Positions 13,321 to 19,714 of a DNA stretch of 64,000 nucleotides are shown here, piece by piece (the first letter of the stretch is position 1; each line of letters begins with the position of its first letter). The DNA lies in the NCBI RefSeq assembly GCF_007829875.1, contig NZ_VIWV01000001.1, positions 7,638,001 through 7,702,000 of the forward strand, read 5' to 3'. This stretch comes from Streptomyces capillispiralis (GTDB lineage Bacteria; Actinomycetota; Actinomycetes; Streptomycetales; Streptomycetaceae). The notes beneath the pieces were generated by a model, which made no database searches, had not been told where the DNA came from, and saw only the letters and a program-made list of their open reading frames with translations. Position numbers and translations under genes: made by a program.

Positions 13321-13349
13321 GCGCGCCCGCGCGGCGCGGGCCCGCTCAG
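13317..13349. terminator. Bidirectional terminator containing both stop codons
   Basis: The stem is CTGAGCG, one mismatch, GCCCGC, loop GCGGC, then GCGGGC, one mismatch, CGCTCAG. The outer arms contain the TGA of the ANTAR gene (13318-13320) and, on the other strand, the TGA of the sigma factor (13346-13348), so one hairpin terminates both convergent genes. Confidence 0.7.
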
Positions 13350-14137
13350 CCGGTCTCGGCCAGCAGCTCCTCGCGCAGATGGGCGAAGCAGCTGCTGAGC
13401 AGCCGGGAGACGTGCATCTGCGAGATGCCGAGCTGCTCGGCGATGGAGCTCTGCGTCATCCCGCCGAAGAACCGCAGGTAGAGGATGAGCCGTTCGCGCT
13501 CCGGCAGCGCCTCCAGACAGGGGCGCACCGCCACCCGGTCGACGACGGTGTCGTAGGCCGGGTCCGGGCCGCCGATCGCGTCCCCGAGGGCGTATCCGTC
13601 GGTGCCCGGCATCTCCGCCTCCAGCGACAGCGCGGAGAAGCACTCCAGCGCCTCCATGCCGGTGCGCACCTCGGCCTCGGTCAGCTGGGCGTGCGCGGCG
13701 ATCTCCGCGACCGTGGGCGGCCGGCCGGGGGTCGTCTGCGCCAGCTCCTTGGCCGCGTGCCGCACGCGGTTGCGCAGGTCCTGGACCCGGCGCGGCACGT
13801 GCAGGGTCCACATGTGGTCGCGGAAGTGGCGCTTGATCTCGCCGGTGATGGTCGGCACGGCGTACGCCTCGAAGGCGTTCCCGCGTGCCGGGTCGTAGTG
13901 GTCGACGGCCTTCACCAGACCGAGGGCCGCCACCTGGTACAGGTCCTCCAGGGCCTCACCGCGTCCGCGGAACCGGACGGCGATCCGTTCCGCCATGGGC
14001 AGCCAGGCCGTGACCAGTTCGTCGCGCAGCACGCTGCGCTCGGGTCCTTCGGGCAGGTCGGCCAGACGCGCGAAGTCCCCGGCGGTGTCCGGGGAGTCGT
14101 CGTGGGGGTGCGGCTTCCTGGGGCTGACGGTACGCAT
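13346..14137 (-). CDS. sigG: Sigma-B/SigF-family RNA polymerase sigma factor, probably SigG
   Basis: Group 3 sigma factor of the sporulation/general-stress type, 263 aa. Region 2 is GEALEDLYQVAALGLVKAVD and FEAYAVPTITGEIKRHFRDH; region 3 is ELAQTTPGRPPTVAEIAAHA; region 4 carries the helix-turn-helix MTQSSIAEQLGISQMHVSRL. The ATG at 14137 follows GGGAGGTGCGCGTG. The name sigG rests on recalled synteny (glgB/pep2/treS/glgE/glgX then sigG in S. coelicolor) and not on a computed tree; other Streptomyces paralogues are very similar. Such factors are usually held by an RsbW-type anti-sigma factor, but no convincing intact one is adjacent. A weak autoregulatory promoter candidate lies at 14269-14294. 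Confidence 0.85.
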   Translation of the reverse strand: MRTVSPRKPHPHDDSPDTAGDFARLADLPEGPERSVLRDELVTAWLPMAERIAVRFRGRGEALEDLYQVAALGLVKAVDHYDPARGNAFEAYAVPTITGEIKRHFRDHMWTLHVPRRVQDLRNRVRHAAKELAQTTPGRPPTVAEIAAHAQLTEAEVRTGMEALECFSALSLEAEMPGTDGYALGDAIGGPDPAYDTVVDRVAVRPCLEALPERERLILYLRFFGGMTQSSIAEQLGISQMHVSRLLSSCFAHLREELLAETG

Positions 14138-14268
14138 CACGCGCACCTCCCTGAGCGGGGTGCCGGATGGACAGAACCCGTGGGGAGCGGTGGCTCGGAC
14201 CCCGGCGGCGCGGGGCCGGTGAGCGGTTCCCACGGAGGTGCCTCCGGTCCGAAGCACTGTGCATTCCA

Positions 14269-14294
14269 TTCCCCGTGCGCCGCCCTCTCAAAAC
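14269..14294 (-). promoter_or_regulatory. Weak sigma-B-like promoter candidate upstream of the sigma factor
   Basis: On the minus strand: GTTTT (14294-14290), 15-base spacer, GGGGAA (14274-14269). The -35 fits the sigma-B class well, but the -10 matches GGGTAT at only 4 of 6 positions. It would give a leader of about 125 bases. Plausible for autoregulation, not secure. Confidence 0.25.
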
Positions 14295-14574
14295 GGTTCC
14301 GGGCATTCCGTGGGAACCCTTCGCGGATAATGCACGGTGCGAAATCGAGGGAATTCAGGGAGTGAAACGCGCGGCACCCGGCGGGCCCGCCCGGCGCCGT
14401 CCGCGCCCCGCGGGCGCGGTCCGTCCCCCGGTCCGGCGGCGGTCACCCGGCCGGACGTGATGTGCGGCACGCCGCCGCCGTGCCCCGGACCGCCGGCCGG
14501 GGAGTTCCTCCAGCGCAGCGCTTGATCACCGATCAGATGGGGCGAACCGCCTGACCACAGCGCATTCTGCTCAT

Positions 14575-14604
14575 TTGACAGTGCGCTGAGCCCACAGATA
14601 GGAA
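14575..14604 (+). promoter_or_regulatory. Vegetative-type promoter (TTGACA...TAGGAA)
   Basis: A perfect TTGACA -35 at 14575-14580, an 18-base spacer and TAGGAA at 14599-14604. The predicted start near 14611 leaves about 22 bases to the GTG at 14633 and includes its GAGAGG ribosome-binding site. Confidence 0.5.
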
Positions 14605-14632
14605 GCAGCGGACAGAAGTCGAGAGGTGCACT

Positions 14633-15154
14633 GTGTACGAGCCGAACGTGGTCGGGGACTGGCAGGAGTACGACGAGCATGCCGGTCTGCGGGTCCGCGT
14701 CCACCGTCTGGAAGCGGGCGAGCCGCCGCGCGGACGGGACGACGCAGCCGAGGGACTGGCGTACTTCAGTGTCCGCGTGACCGTCGAGAATCGCGGTGAG
14801 CGGCCTTTCTGCATTCATCTCGAGGACGGCCAGATCGATGTGCGGACCGGTCCCGAGGGCGAAAGCGCCTTCATCGACTGGCGCAACTCGCAGTTCATCG
14901 AGGGATTCGACGTCTACCCGCTGCGCCGCGCCACCGCCGTGCTCTACGCGGCCGCTCCCGAGGCGTCGCTGAGTCATGTCGACGTGCAGGTGCAGCTGCG
15001 CGCCGACGAGGAGTGGGCCGGCCGGCGGCTGTGGGCGGGCGGCATCGGTGTGCACGAGGCGTCCGCCGGGGCGCCGACGGGCGCCGGCCGGGAGAGCCTC
15101 GCGCAGCAGGTGAGCGTCTTCCTCCAGGAGCAGGCGGAGGAGGGCACCGCCTGA
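14633..15154 (+). CDS. Conserved protein of unknown function, beta-sandwich-like
   Basis: A 173-aa protein beginning VYEPNVVGDWQEYDEHAG from a GTG preceded by GAGAGG. The middle (LAYFSVRVTVENRGERPFCI, then alternating strands to about residue 130) resembles the immunoglobulin-like DUF4352 fold of substrate-binding or immunity proteins, but there is no signal peptide or lipobox, so it is probably cytoplasmic. The last 40 residues form an Ala/Gly-rich linker and a short helix (SLAQQVSVFLQEQAEE). It is convergent with hemC; only 7 bases separate the stops. No function can be assigned. Confidence 0.7.
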   Translation: MYEPNVVGDWQEYDEHAGLRVRVHRLEAGEPPRGRDDAAEGLAYFSVRVTVENRGERPFCIHLEDGQIDVRTGPEGESAFIDWRNSQFIEGFDVYPLRRATAVLYAAAPEASLSHVDVQVQLRADEEWAGRRLWAGGIGVHEASAGAPTGAGRESLAQQVSVFLQEQAEEGTA

Positions 15155-15161
15155 CCCGGTG

Positions 15162-16097
15162 TCAGTGCGGGATGCCGTCGATGATCTCGCGGGCGCCCTG
15201 ACGCAGCAGGGCCACGGCGACCGAGGTGCCGAGCGTCGCCGGATCGAGCCGCCCCGCCCACTCGTGCGCGTTCAGCCGGGTCTTGCCGTCCGGGGTGAAG
15301 ACACAGGCCCGCAGGGACAGGTCACCGGTGCGGTGCACCTTCGCGGTCCCCGCGATCGGGCTGTTGCAGTGCCCCTGCAGCACATGCAGGAACATCCGTT
15401 CGGCGTCGGCCTCGCGGTGGGTGTCCGGGTCGCCGAGGGGGCCGACGGCCTCGATGAGCGCGGTGTCGCCCTCGCGGCACTGCAGGGCGAGGATGCCCGC
15501 GCCGATGGGCGGCATCATCGCCTCGGGGGAGAGGACCTCACTGATCACGTCGGCGCGGCCGATGCGTTCCAGTCCGGAGACCGCCAGCAGCAGGGCGTCC
15601 GCCTCCCCGGCCGCCAGCTTCTCCAGCCGCCGGTTGGCGTTGCCGCGGAACGGCACGCACCGCAGGTGCGGATGGGTGGCGGCCAGTTGCGCGACCCGGC
15701 GCACCGAGGAGGTGCCGATCCGGGTCCCGGGCGGAAGCTCGTCCAGGGTGAGGCCGTCCGGGTGCACCAGGGCGTCGCGGACGTCGTCCCGCTTCAGGAA
15801 CGCGGCGAACACCGTGCCCGCCGGGAGCGGCCGGTCGGCGGGCACGTCCTTGACGCAGTGCACGGCGAGATCCGCCTCGCCGGCGAGCAGTGCCGCGTCC
15901 ACCTCCTTGGTGAACGCGCCCTTGCCCTCCACCTGCGACAGATCACCCAGCCACTTGTCCCCGGTCGTCTTCACCGGTACGACCTCGGTGCGCACGCCGG
16001 GCCGGGCGGCGGCCAGCTCCGCCCGGACGCGCTCCACCTGGGCGAGTGCCATGGGCGAGTCGCGGGAGACGATACGGATCAGTTCGGGGGAGGGCAT
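15162..16097 (-). CDS. hemC: Hydroxymethylbilane synthase (porphobilinogen deaminase), probably the second copy
   Basis: Condenses four porphobilinogens to hydroxymethylbilane in tetrapyrrole synthesis. The 311-aa protein has IRIVSRDSPMALAQVERV, VPVKTTGDKWLGDL, GKGAFTKEVDAALL, HCVKDVPADRPLP (catalytic Asp in KDVP) and GTSSVRRVAQL. The dipyrromethane-attachment motif reads LQGHCNSPIAG with the Cys near residue 244, versus LEGGCQVPIG in canonical HemC. It stands away from other heme genes; S. coelicolor is remembered to have a second hemC in this neighbourhood. The ATG at 16097 (MPSPELIRIV) is convincing. Confidence 0.92.
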   Translation of the reverse strand: MPSPELIRIVSRDSPMALAQVERVRAELAAARPGVRTEVVPVKTTGDKWLGDLSQVEGKGAFTKEVDAALLAGEADLAVHCVKDVPADRPLPAGTVFAAFLKRDDVRDALVHPDGLTLDELPPGTRIGTSSVRRVAQLAATHPHLRCVPFRGNANRRLEKLAAGEADALLLAVSGLERIGRADVISEVLSPEAMMPPIGAGILALQCREGDTALIEAVGPLGDPDTHREADAERMFLHVLQGHCNSPIAGTAKVHRTGDLSLRACVFTPDGKTRLNAHEWAGRLDPATLGTSVAVALLRQGAREIIDGIPH

Positions 16098-16129
16098 GCC
16101 GACACGATAGACCCTGCGGGCCCACGGCC

Positions 16130-16159
16130 GGGCCGGGACGCCGTACGGCGCCCCGGCCC
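16130..16159 (-). terminator. Hairpin terminator after the NPP1 gene
   Basis: The stem is GGGCCGGG, one mismatch, CGCCG, loop TA, CGGCG, one mismatch, CCCGGCCC. It lies 17 bases past the NPP1 stop (16177) and just upstream of hemC, transcribed in the same direction, so it should prevent read-through into hemC. Confidence 0.65.
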
Positions 16160-16176
16160 CAACAGGCCCGCCCCGC

Positions 16177-16953
16177 TCAGGCGTTCGGGTCGAACGGGAT
16201 GCCCGAGGGCTTGGCCGCCGCGAGGTGGGAGGCGAAGCTCGAGTCCTTCAGGCCGAAGGTGGCGCTGCCGAAGTCGTACGAGGTGAGCTTGTCGCGCAGC
16301 CCCGCCGGGTAGCCGTTCCAGCCGACCAGCGCCGGGTACTGCCAGCTGCCCTTGTGGTTCTCCGGCGGTTCGTCGCCCGAGCCCGCGAGGCGGAAGCAGT
16401 GGGTGCTGATGCCGTCCTTGTGGTAGACGATCTTCGGGTGCGTGCCGTCGAAGCGGACCGCGGAGCGGGCGTGGATCGAGAACGAGCCGTGGTTGGACGT
16501 CGAGACGTACTGCACGGTGTCGTTCTGCACCCACACCACGACGTGCTCCCAGTCGTGGCGGTGGCCCCCGAGGCTGCTGCCCGGCAGGGCCTGGTCCTTC
16601 TCGAAGTAGAGGCCGTAGACGACGGCGCACCAGCCGTTGTTGCACTTGGAGCGGGAATAGCTGTTGGTGCTGTCCAGGTCCGGGGCGTCACGGCAGTTGC
16701 CGTTGAGCGCGCCGGTCGGGTTGAGGCCGGTGTTGACGGAGCCGTCCGGGCCGATGGCCGGAGTGGGGTAGCAGCCGTCGGTGTCGTAGTCGAAGGCGGG
16801 CTGGAAGGTGCGGTCCAGTCCGTCCGCGTTGGCCGGCAGGGCGGGGGGCGGTGCGGCGAAGGCGGTGGCGGGGAAGGCGATGATGAGGGCGACCGCGCCG
16901 GCCAGGCCGGTCAGCCATCTCCTGCGGTGCGTTCGGGACGTGCTCGACGACAC
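16177..16953 (-). CDS. Secreted NPP1/NLP (Nep1-like) protein
   Basis: The necrosis- and ethylene-inducing-peptide family comprises secreted, often cytolytic proteins of plant-associated microbes. This 258-aa protein carries the family heptapeptide GHRHDWE (about residues 130-136), which in characterised NLPs is central to cation binding and toxicity, within SSLGGHRHDWEHVVVWV. A Sec-type signal peptide is evident: RRRWLTGLAGAVALIIAFP then TAFAAPP, cleavage near residue 32. Cys pairs (DGCYPTP, NGNCRDA, SKCNNGWCAV) fit a disulfide-bonded exoprotein. The GTG at 16953 has AGGAGG 5 bases upstream; a longer start at 17037 lacks an RBS. Confidence 0.92.
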   Translation of the reverse strand: MSSSTSRTHRRRWLTGLAGAVALIIAFPATAFAAPPPALPANADGLDRTFQPAFDYDTDGCYPTPAIGPDGSVNTGLNPTGALNGNCRDAPDLDSTNSYSRSKCNNGWCAVVYGLYFEKDQALPGSSLGGHRHDWEHVVVWVQNDTVQYVSTSNHGSFSIHARSAVRFDGTHPKIVYHKDGISTHCFRLAGSGDEPPENHKGSWQYPALVGWNGYPAGLRDKLTSYDFGSATFGLKDSSFASHLAAAKPSGIPFDPNA

Positions 16954-17097
16954 TGCGTCCTCCTCTTGTGCGGGCGCAGCCCAACCACTGTGGGGGGCAA
17001 GAGCGTTCAGGATCTCCGCTGGACGCATACATGCCAAGAGGGCGCAGGCGTACCGCCGGTGAAGCGCGGCCCAACACTGGCGGCACCGGCTACCGGA

Positions 17098-18111
17098 TCA
17101 CACCAGGTCATCCGGAATGTCTGCCGCCGCCTCCTCGGGTGCGAGGTCCGGCCGGAGCCGCAGCCAGGACGGCTGGCGCAGCATCCCGTCCCGGGTGCGG
17201 GTGCTGTAGCGCACCTCGCCGACCAGCCGGGGCACCACCCAGCGCGCGCCCGGCGCCGCCGGGACGGGGTCGAAGGGGCAGACGTCGGTCGCCGCCGCCC
17301 GCAACAGCGCCGCCAGTTCAACGCGTTCGGCCTCGCTCCAGCCGGTGCCCACTCCGCCGACGTACCGCAGCCGCCCCGCCGCCCGCTGTCCGACCAGCAC
17401 CGCGCCCGGCAGACCGGTCAGCCGTCCCCTGCCGGGCAACCAGCCGCCGACCAGGACGTCCTCGCTGCGCATGTTGCGGATCTTGATCCAGGCGCGGGAG
17501 CGCACGCCCGGTTCGTACACCGAGTCCAGCCGCTTGCAGACCAGCCCTTCGAGGCCGTGTTCGAGGGTCGCCCGCAGCGCCTGGGCGCCGTGGCCGACGA
17601 TCGCGGCCGGAGTGGACCAGGCCGGCCCGTCGAGGGCGAGGTCCAGCAGCGCCTCGCGGCGGGCGGTGTAGGGCAGCCGGAGCAGCGGCCGTCCGGCCAG
17701 GTGCATGACGTCGAACAGCACCAGGTGGACGGGGACCGCCGCGGCCCGCCGGGCGGCCCGCCCGGGGGCGTGCGCCAGGCCCATCCGGGACTGCAGCAAC
17801 TGGAAGCTCGCGCGGCCGTGTTCGTCCAGCGCGAGCACCTCGCCGTCCAGGACCGCGGGCGTGGTCCCGAGGGCGGTGGCCAGTGGCCGGAGCTCGGGGT
17901 AGGCGGCCGTGATGTCCTGCCCGGAGCGGGCGCGCAGCGCGACGGTGCCGTCCCCGGGGAGGTAGACCACCGCCCGCTGGCCGTCCTGCTTGGTCTCGTA
18001 GGCGAAGCGGGCGTCCGCCACCGGGGACGGCAGGGCGCCGGGGGTGGCGAGCATGGGCGCGATCAGGGGCAGGGTCACGGGTGAGGTGTGGACGCCCGCG
18101 GGGACCGCCAC
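17098..18111 (-). CDS. Stand-alone ATP-dependent DNA ligase (LigD ligase-domain type)
   Basis: Seals DNA nicks using ATP through a covalent lysyl-AMP. The 337-aa protein has motif I YETKQDGQR (Lys 41 by this start), motif III-like HLVLFDVMHLAG, motif IV LEGLVCKR and motif V RAWIKIR, followed by an OB-fold ending LVGEVRYSTRTRDGMLRQPS, the usual C-terminus of LigC/LigD ligases. There is no fused polymerase or phosphoesterase domain, but a separate phosphoesterase gene lies 4 kb away. Start uncertain: GTG 18111 or GTG 18078 (VTLPLIAPML, a common family start); neither has a strong RBS. Divergent from marR by 82 bases. Confidence 0.88.
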   Translation of the reverse strand: MAVPAGVHTSPVTLPLIAPMLATPGALPSPVADARFAYETKQDGQRAVVYLPGDGTVALRARSGQDITAAYPELRPLATALGTTPAVLDGEVLALDEHGRASFQLLQSRMGLAHAPGRAARRAAAVPVHLVLFDVMHLAGRPLLRLPYTARREALLDLALDGPAWSTPAAIVGHGAQALRATLEHGLEGLVCKRLDSVYEPGVRSRAWIKIRNMRSEDVLVGGWLPGRGRLTGLPGAVLVGQRAAGRLRYVGGVGTGWSEAERVELAALLRAAATDVCPFDPVPAAPGARWVVPRLVGEVRYSTRTRDGMLRQPSWLRLRPDLAPEEAAADIPDDLV

Positions 18112-18156
18112 GCCCCGGCGGCCGTGGTTTCGCCCGAACGGTGGGGGCGTCGGCGG

Positions 18157-18193
18157 TTGATTGAGTTACGCAATGAGATGGTAAAGTCGGCGC
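18157..18193 (+). promoter_or_regulatory. MarR-type operator and predicted leaderless promoter
   Basis: ATTGAGTTACGCAAT at 18160-18174 is a perfect 15-bp palindrome of the form ATTGnGTnACnCAAT, a typical MarR-dimer site, centred in the 82-bp gap between the DNA ligase and marR. It overlaps the -35 region (TTGATT at 18157). TAAAGT at 18182-18187 fits a -10 (TAnnnT), putting the transcript start at about 18194, the A of the marR ATG. There is no ribosome-binding site, so marR mRNA may be leaderless and autorepressed. Confidence 0.55.
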
Positions 18194-18700
18194 ATGCCCA
18201 CACCCCCGCTCCCCGACGTCCCCGCCTCGCCGGAAGTGGCCGAGATCGAGCGCGCGCTCAGCCGCATCACCTACCTGAGCACGCGCGCCCGGCAGCACGA
18301 ACGGCTGATGGCCCTGGCGGGCGTGCCGCTGGACCGGGCCGCCGTGGCGCTGCTGCGCCAGATGGCGGACGCCGAGCCGATGCGGCCGGGGGAGCTGGCC
18401 GCCCGGCTGGGCGTGGAGGCCTCGCACGTCACGCGCACGGTGCAGCAGCTGGAGCGGTCCGGCCACGCCGTCCGGGTCCCGGACCCCGACGACCGCCGCG
18501 CCCAGCGCATCGAGCTCACCGACGCCGGCCGGGAGGCGATCGCCCGGATCCGCGAGACCGGGGTGCGGGGGATGCGGGTGGCCCTGGCCCACTGGTCGCC
18601 GGAGGACCTGCGGCAGCTCGCGACCCTCTTCCACCGCATGGTCGACGACTTCCTCGCCCACGCCGCCGACGAGGAGACGGAACCGGCCGCGACCGCCTGA
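18194..18700 (+). CDS. MarR-family transcriptional regulator
   Basis: A 168-aa dimeric winged-helix repressor-type protein. The recognition region reads RPGELAARLGVEASHVTRTVQQLE, followed by the wing RVPDPDDRRAQRIELTDAGR, and dimerisation helices at both ends. Ligand and targets are unknown; the palindrome immediately upstream suggests autoregulation and possible control of the divergent DNA ligase. The start is the only sensible ATG and is probably leaderless (no RBS). Next downstream is the DoxX-like gene, which has its own putative operator. Confidence 0.9.
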   Translation: MPTPPLPDVPASPEVAEIERALSRITYLSTRARQHERLMALAGVPLDRAAVALLRQMADAEPMRPGELAARLGVEASHVTRTVQQLERSGHAVRVPDPDDRRAQRIELTDAGREAIARIRETGVRGMRVALAHWSPEDLRQLATLFHRMVDDFLAHAADEETEPAATA

Positions 18701-18765
18701 CCCGGCGCCTCCGCCGGCCGGCGGCGCCCGGTGACGGCGTCCGGACCCGGCGCGCCACGCGCTAC

Positions 18766-18779
18766 TTACTGTCCGGTAA
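18766..18779. promoter_or_regulatory. TetR-like palindrome upstream of the DoxX/peroxiredoxin pair
   Basis: TTACTGTCCGGTAA, an inverted repeat with TTAC/GTAA arms and a partly symmetric centre (TTACnGnnCnGTAA), lies in an AT-richer patch 31 bases before the GTG at 18811 and abuts TAATAT (about 18777-18782), a possible -10. TTAC...GTAA with a GC core is typical of TetR-family sites, but no TetR gene is in the window. Confidence 0.4.
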
Positions 18780-18810
18780 TATCGCGCGGCAGGTCATCAG
18801 AGGAGGAACC

Positions 18811-19191
18811 GTGTCCCGGTCCGAACGCTCGCCCCTGCTGCTCGCCGGCCTGCTGGCCGCCGCCGGCACCGCCCATTTCGCCGCCCCGCGCCAGTTCGAC
18901 CACACCGTGCCGCGCTCCCTGCCCGGCTCGCCCCGGACCTGGACCTACGCGAGCGGCGCCGTCGAGCTCGCGCTGGCCGCCGGTGTGGCACTGCCCCGCA
19001 CCCGCAGGGTCGCCGCGCTGGCCACGGCCGCCTTCTTCGTCGGCGTGTTCCCCGCCAACATCAAGATGGCCGTCGACTGGCGCCACCGCCCCGCCCCGCA
19101 GAAGGCGGCGGCGCTCGGCCGGCTGCCCCTGCAACTGCCGCTGGTGCTGTGGGCGCGCGGCGTCGCCAAGGGCGCGGAGGGCCGGTCGTGA
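18811..19191 (+). CDS. DoxX-like small membrane protein
   Basis: A 126-aa integral membrane protein with about four hydrophobic segments (PLLLAGLLAAAGTAHFAAP; YASGAVELALAAGVALP; VAALATAAFFVGVFPANIKM; LPLQLPLVLWARGV). AHFAAPRQFDHTVPRSLPG and the overall pattern match the DoxX-like/DUF4267-type family often found with thiol-redox genes. The GTG at 18811 follows AGAGGAGGAACC. Its TGA overlaps the GTG of the peroxiredoxin gene, so the pair is translationally coupled and probably serves oxidative-stress defence at the membrane; that role is inferred. Confidence 0.82.
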   Translation: MSRSERSPLLLAGLLAAAGTAHFAAPRQFDHTVPRSLPGSPRTWTYASGAVELALAAGVALPRTRRVAALATAAFFVGVFPANIKMAVDWRHRPAPQKAAALGRLPLQLPLVLWARGVAKGAEGRS

Positions 19192-19655
19192 GCGGGCGCC
19201 CGGAGAAGGGCGACACGGTCGAGGACTTCGCGCTGCCGGACGAGACCGGCACCGTCCGCCGGCTCTCGGACCTGCTCACCGAAGGGCCGGTGGTGCTGTT
19301 CTTCTACCCCGCCGCCCTCAGCCCCGGCTGCACCGCGCAGGCCTGCCACTTCCGCGACCTCGCCGCCGAGTTCGCCGCGGCCGGCGCCCGGCCGGTGGGC
19401 ATCAGCTCGGACGCCGTCGAACGGCAGGCGGAGTTCGCGGGACGGCACGGCCTCGGCATGCCCCTGCTGTCCGACGCGGACGGCACGGTCCGTGAGCGGT
19501 TCGGTGTGAAGCGGGGCATCGCCCTCGCGCCGACCCGGCGCGCCACCTTCGTCATAGACCGGGACCGGACCGTCCTGGAGGTCGTCCGCAGCGAGGTGCG
19601 CATGAACGTCCACGCCGACCGGGCCCTCGCCGCGCTCCGCGACCACCGGCCCTGA
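19188..19655 (+). CDS. Bcp/PrxQ-type peroxiredoxin
   Basis: Thiol peroxidase reducing hydrogen peroxide and organic peroxides, 155 aa. The AhpC/TSA fold is shown by GDTVEDFALPDETGTVRRLS and VVLFFYPAALSPGCTAQACH. The peroxidatic Cys lies in PGCTAQAC with a second Cys five residues on, the PrxQ C-x4-C pattern. FGVKRGIALAPTRRATFVID replaces the usual FxVxRxTFVID. GTG 19188 overlaps the preceding TGA, fixing the start. The reductant is probably thioredoxin, by family. Confidence 0.92.
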   Translation: MSGRPEKGDTVEDFALPDETGTVRRLSDLLTEGPVVLFFYPAALSPGCTAQACHFRDLAAEFAAAGARPVGISSDAVERQAEFAGRHGLGMPLLSDADGTVRERFGVKRGIALAPTRRATFVIDRDRTVLEVVRSEVRMNVHADRALAALRDHRP

Positions 19656-19714
19656 CACCACCCGGACGCCCAGTCGCGGTTGATACCGGTCGGCAACGGG
19701 ATGATCCTGGACGA

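Larger units (their letters stand above)
14138..14632. other. 495-bp divergent region between the sigma factor and an unknown gene
   Basis: No supportable gene. It holds the sigma-factor leader, a promoter for the plus-strand gene (14575-14604), and TGATCACCGATCA at 14523-14535, a perfect inverted repeat (TGATC/GATCA, 3-base spacer) about 40 bases upstream of that promoter's -35, where an activator could bind. The stretch 14270-14370 is less GC-rich than its surroundings. Confidence 0.45.

Noticed and set aside
18711..18724. CCGCCGGCCGGCGG palindrome after marR as a terminator
   Set aside because: Flanking bases do not extend the pairing, so the possible stem is short; such palindromes are frequent in this GC-rich DNA.
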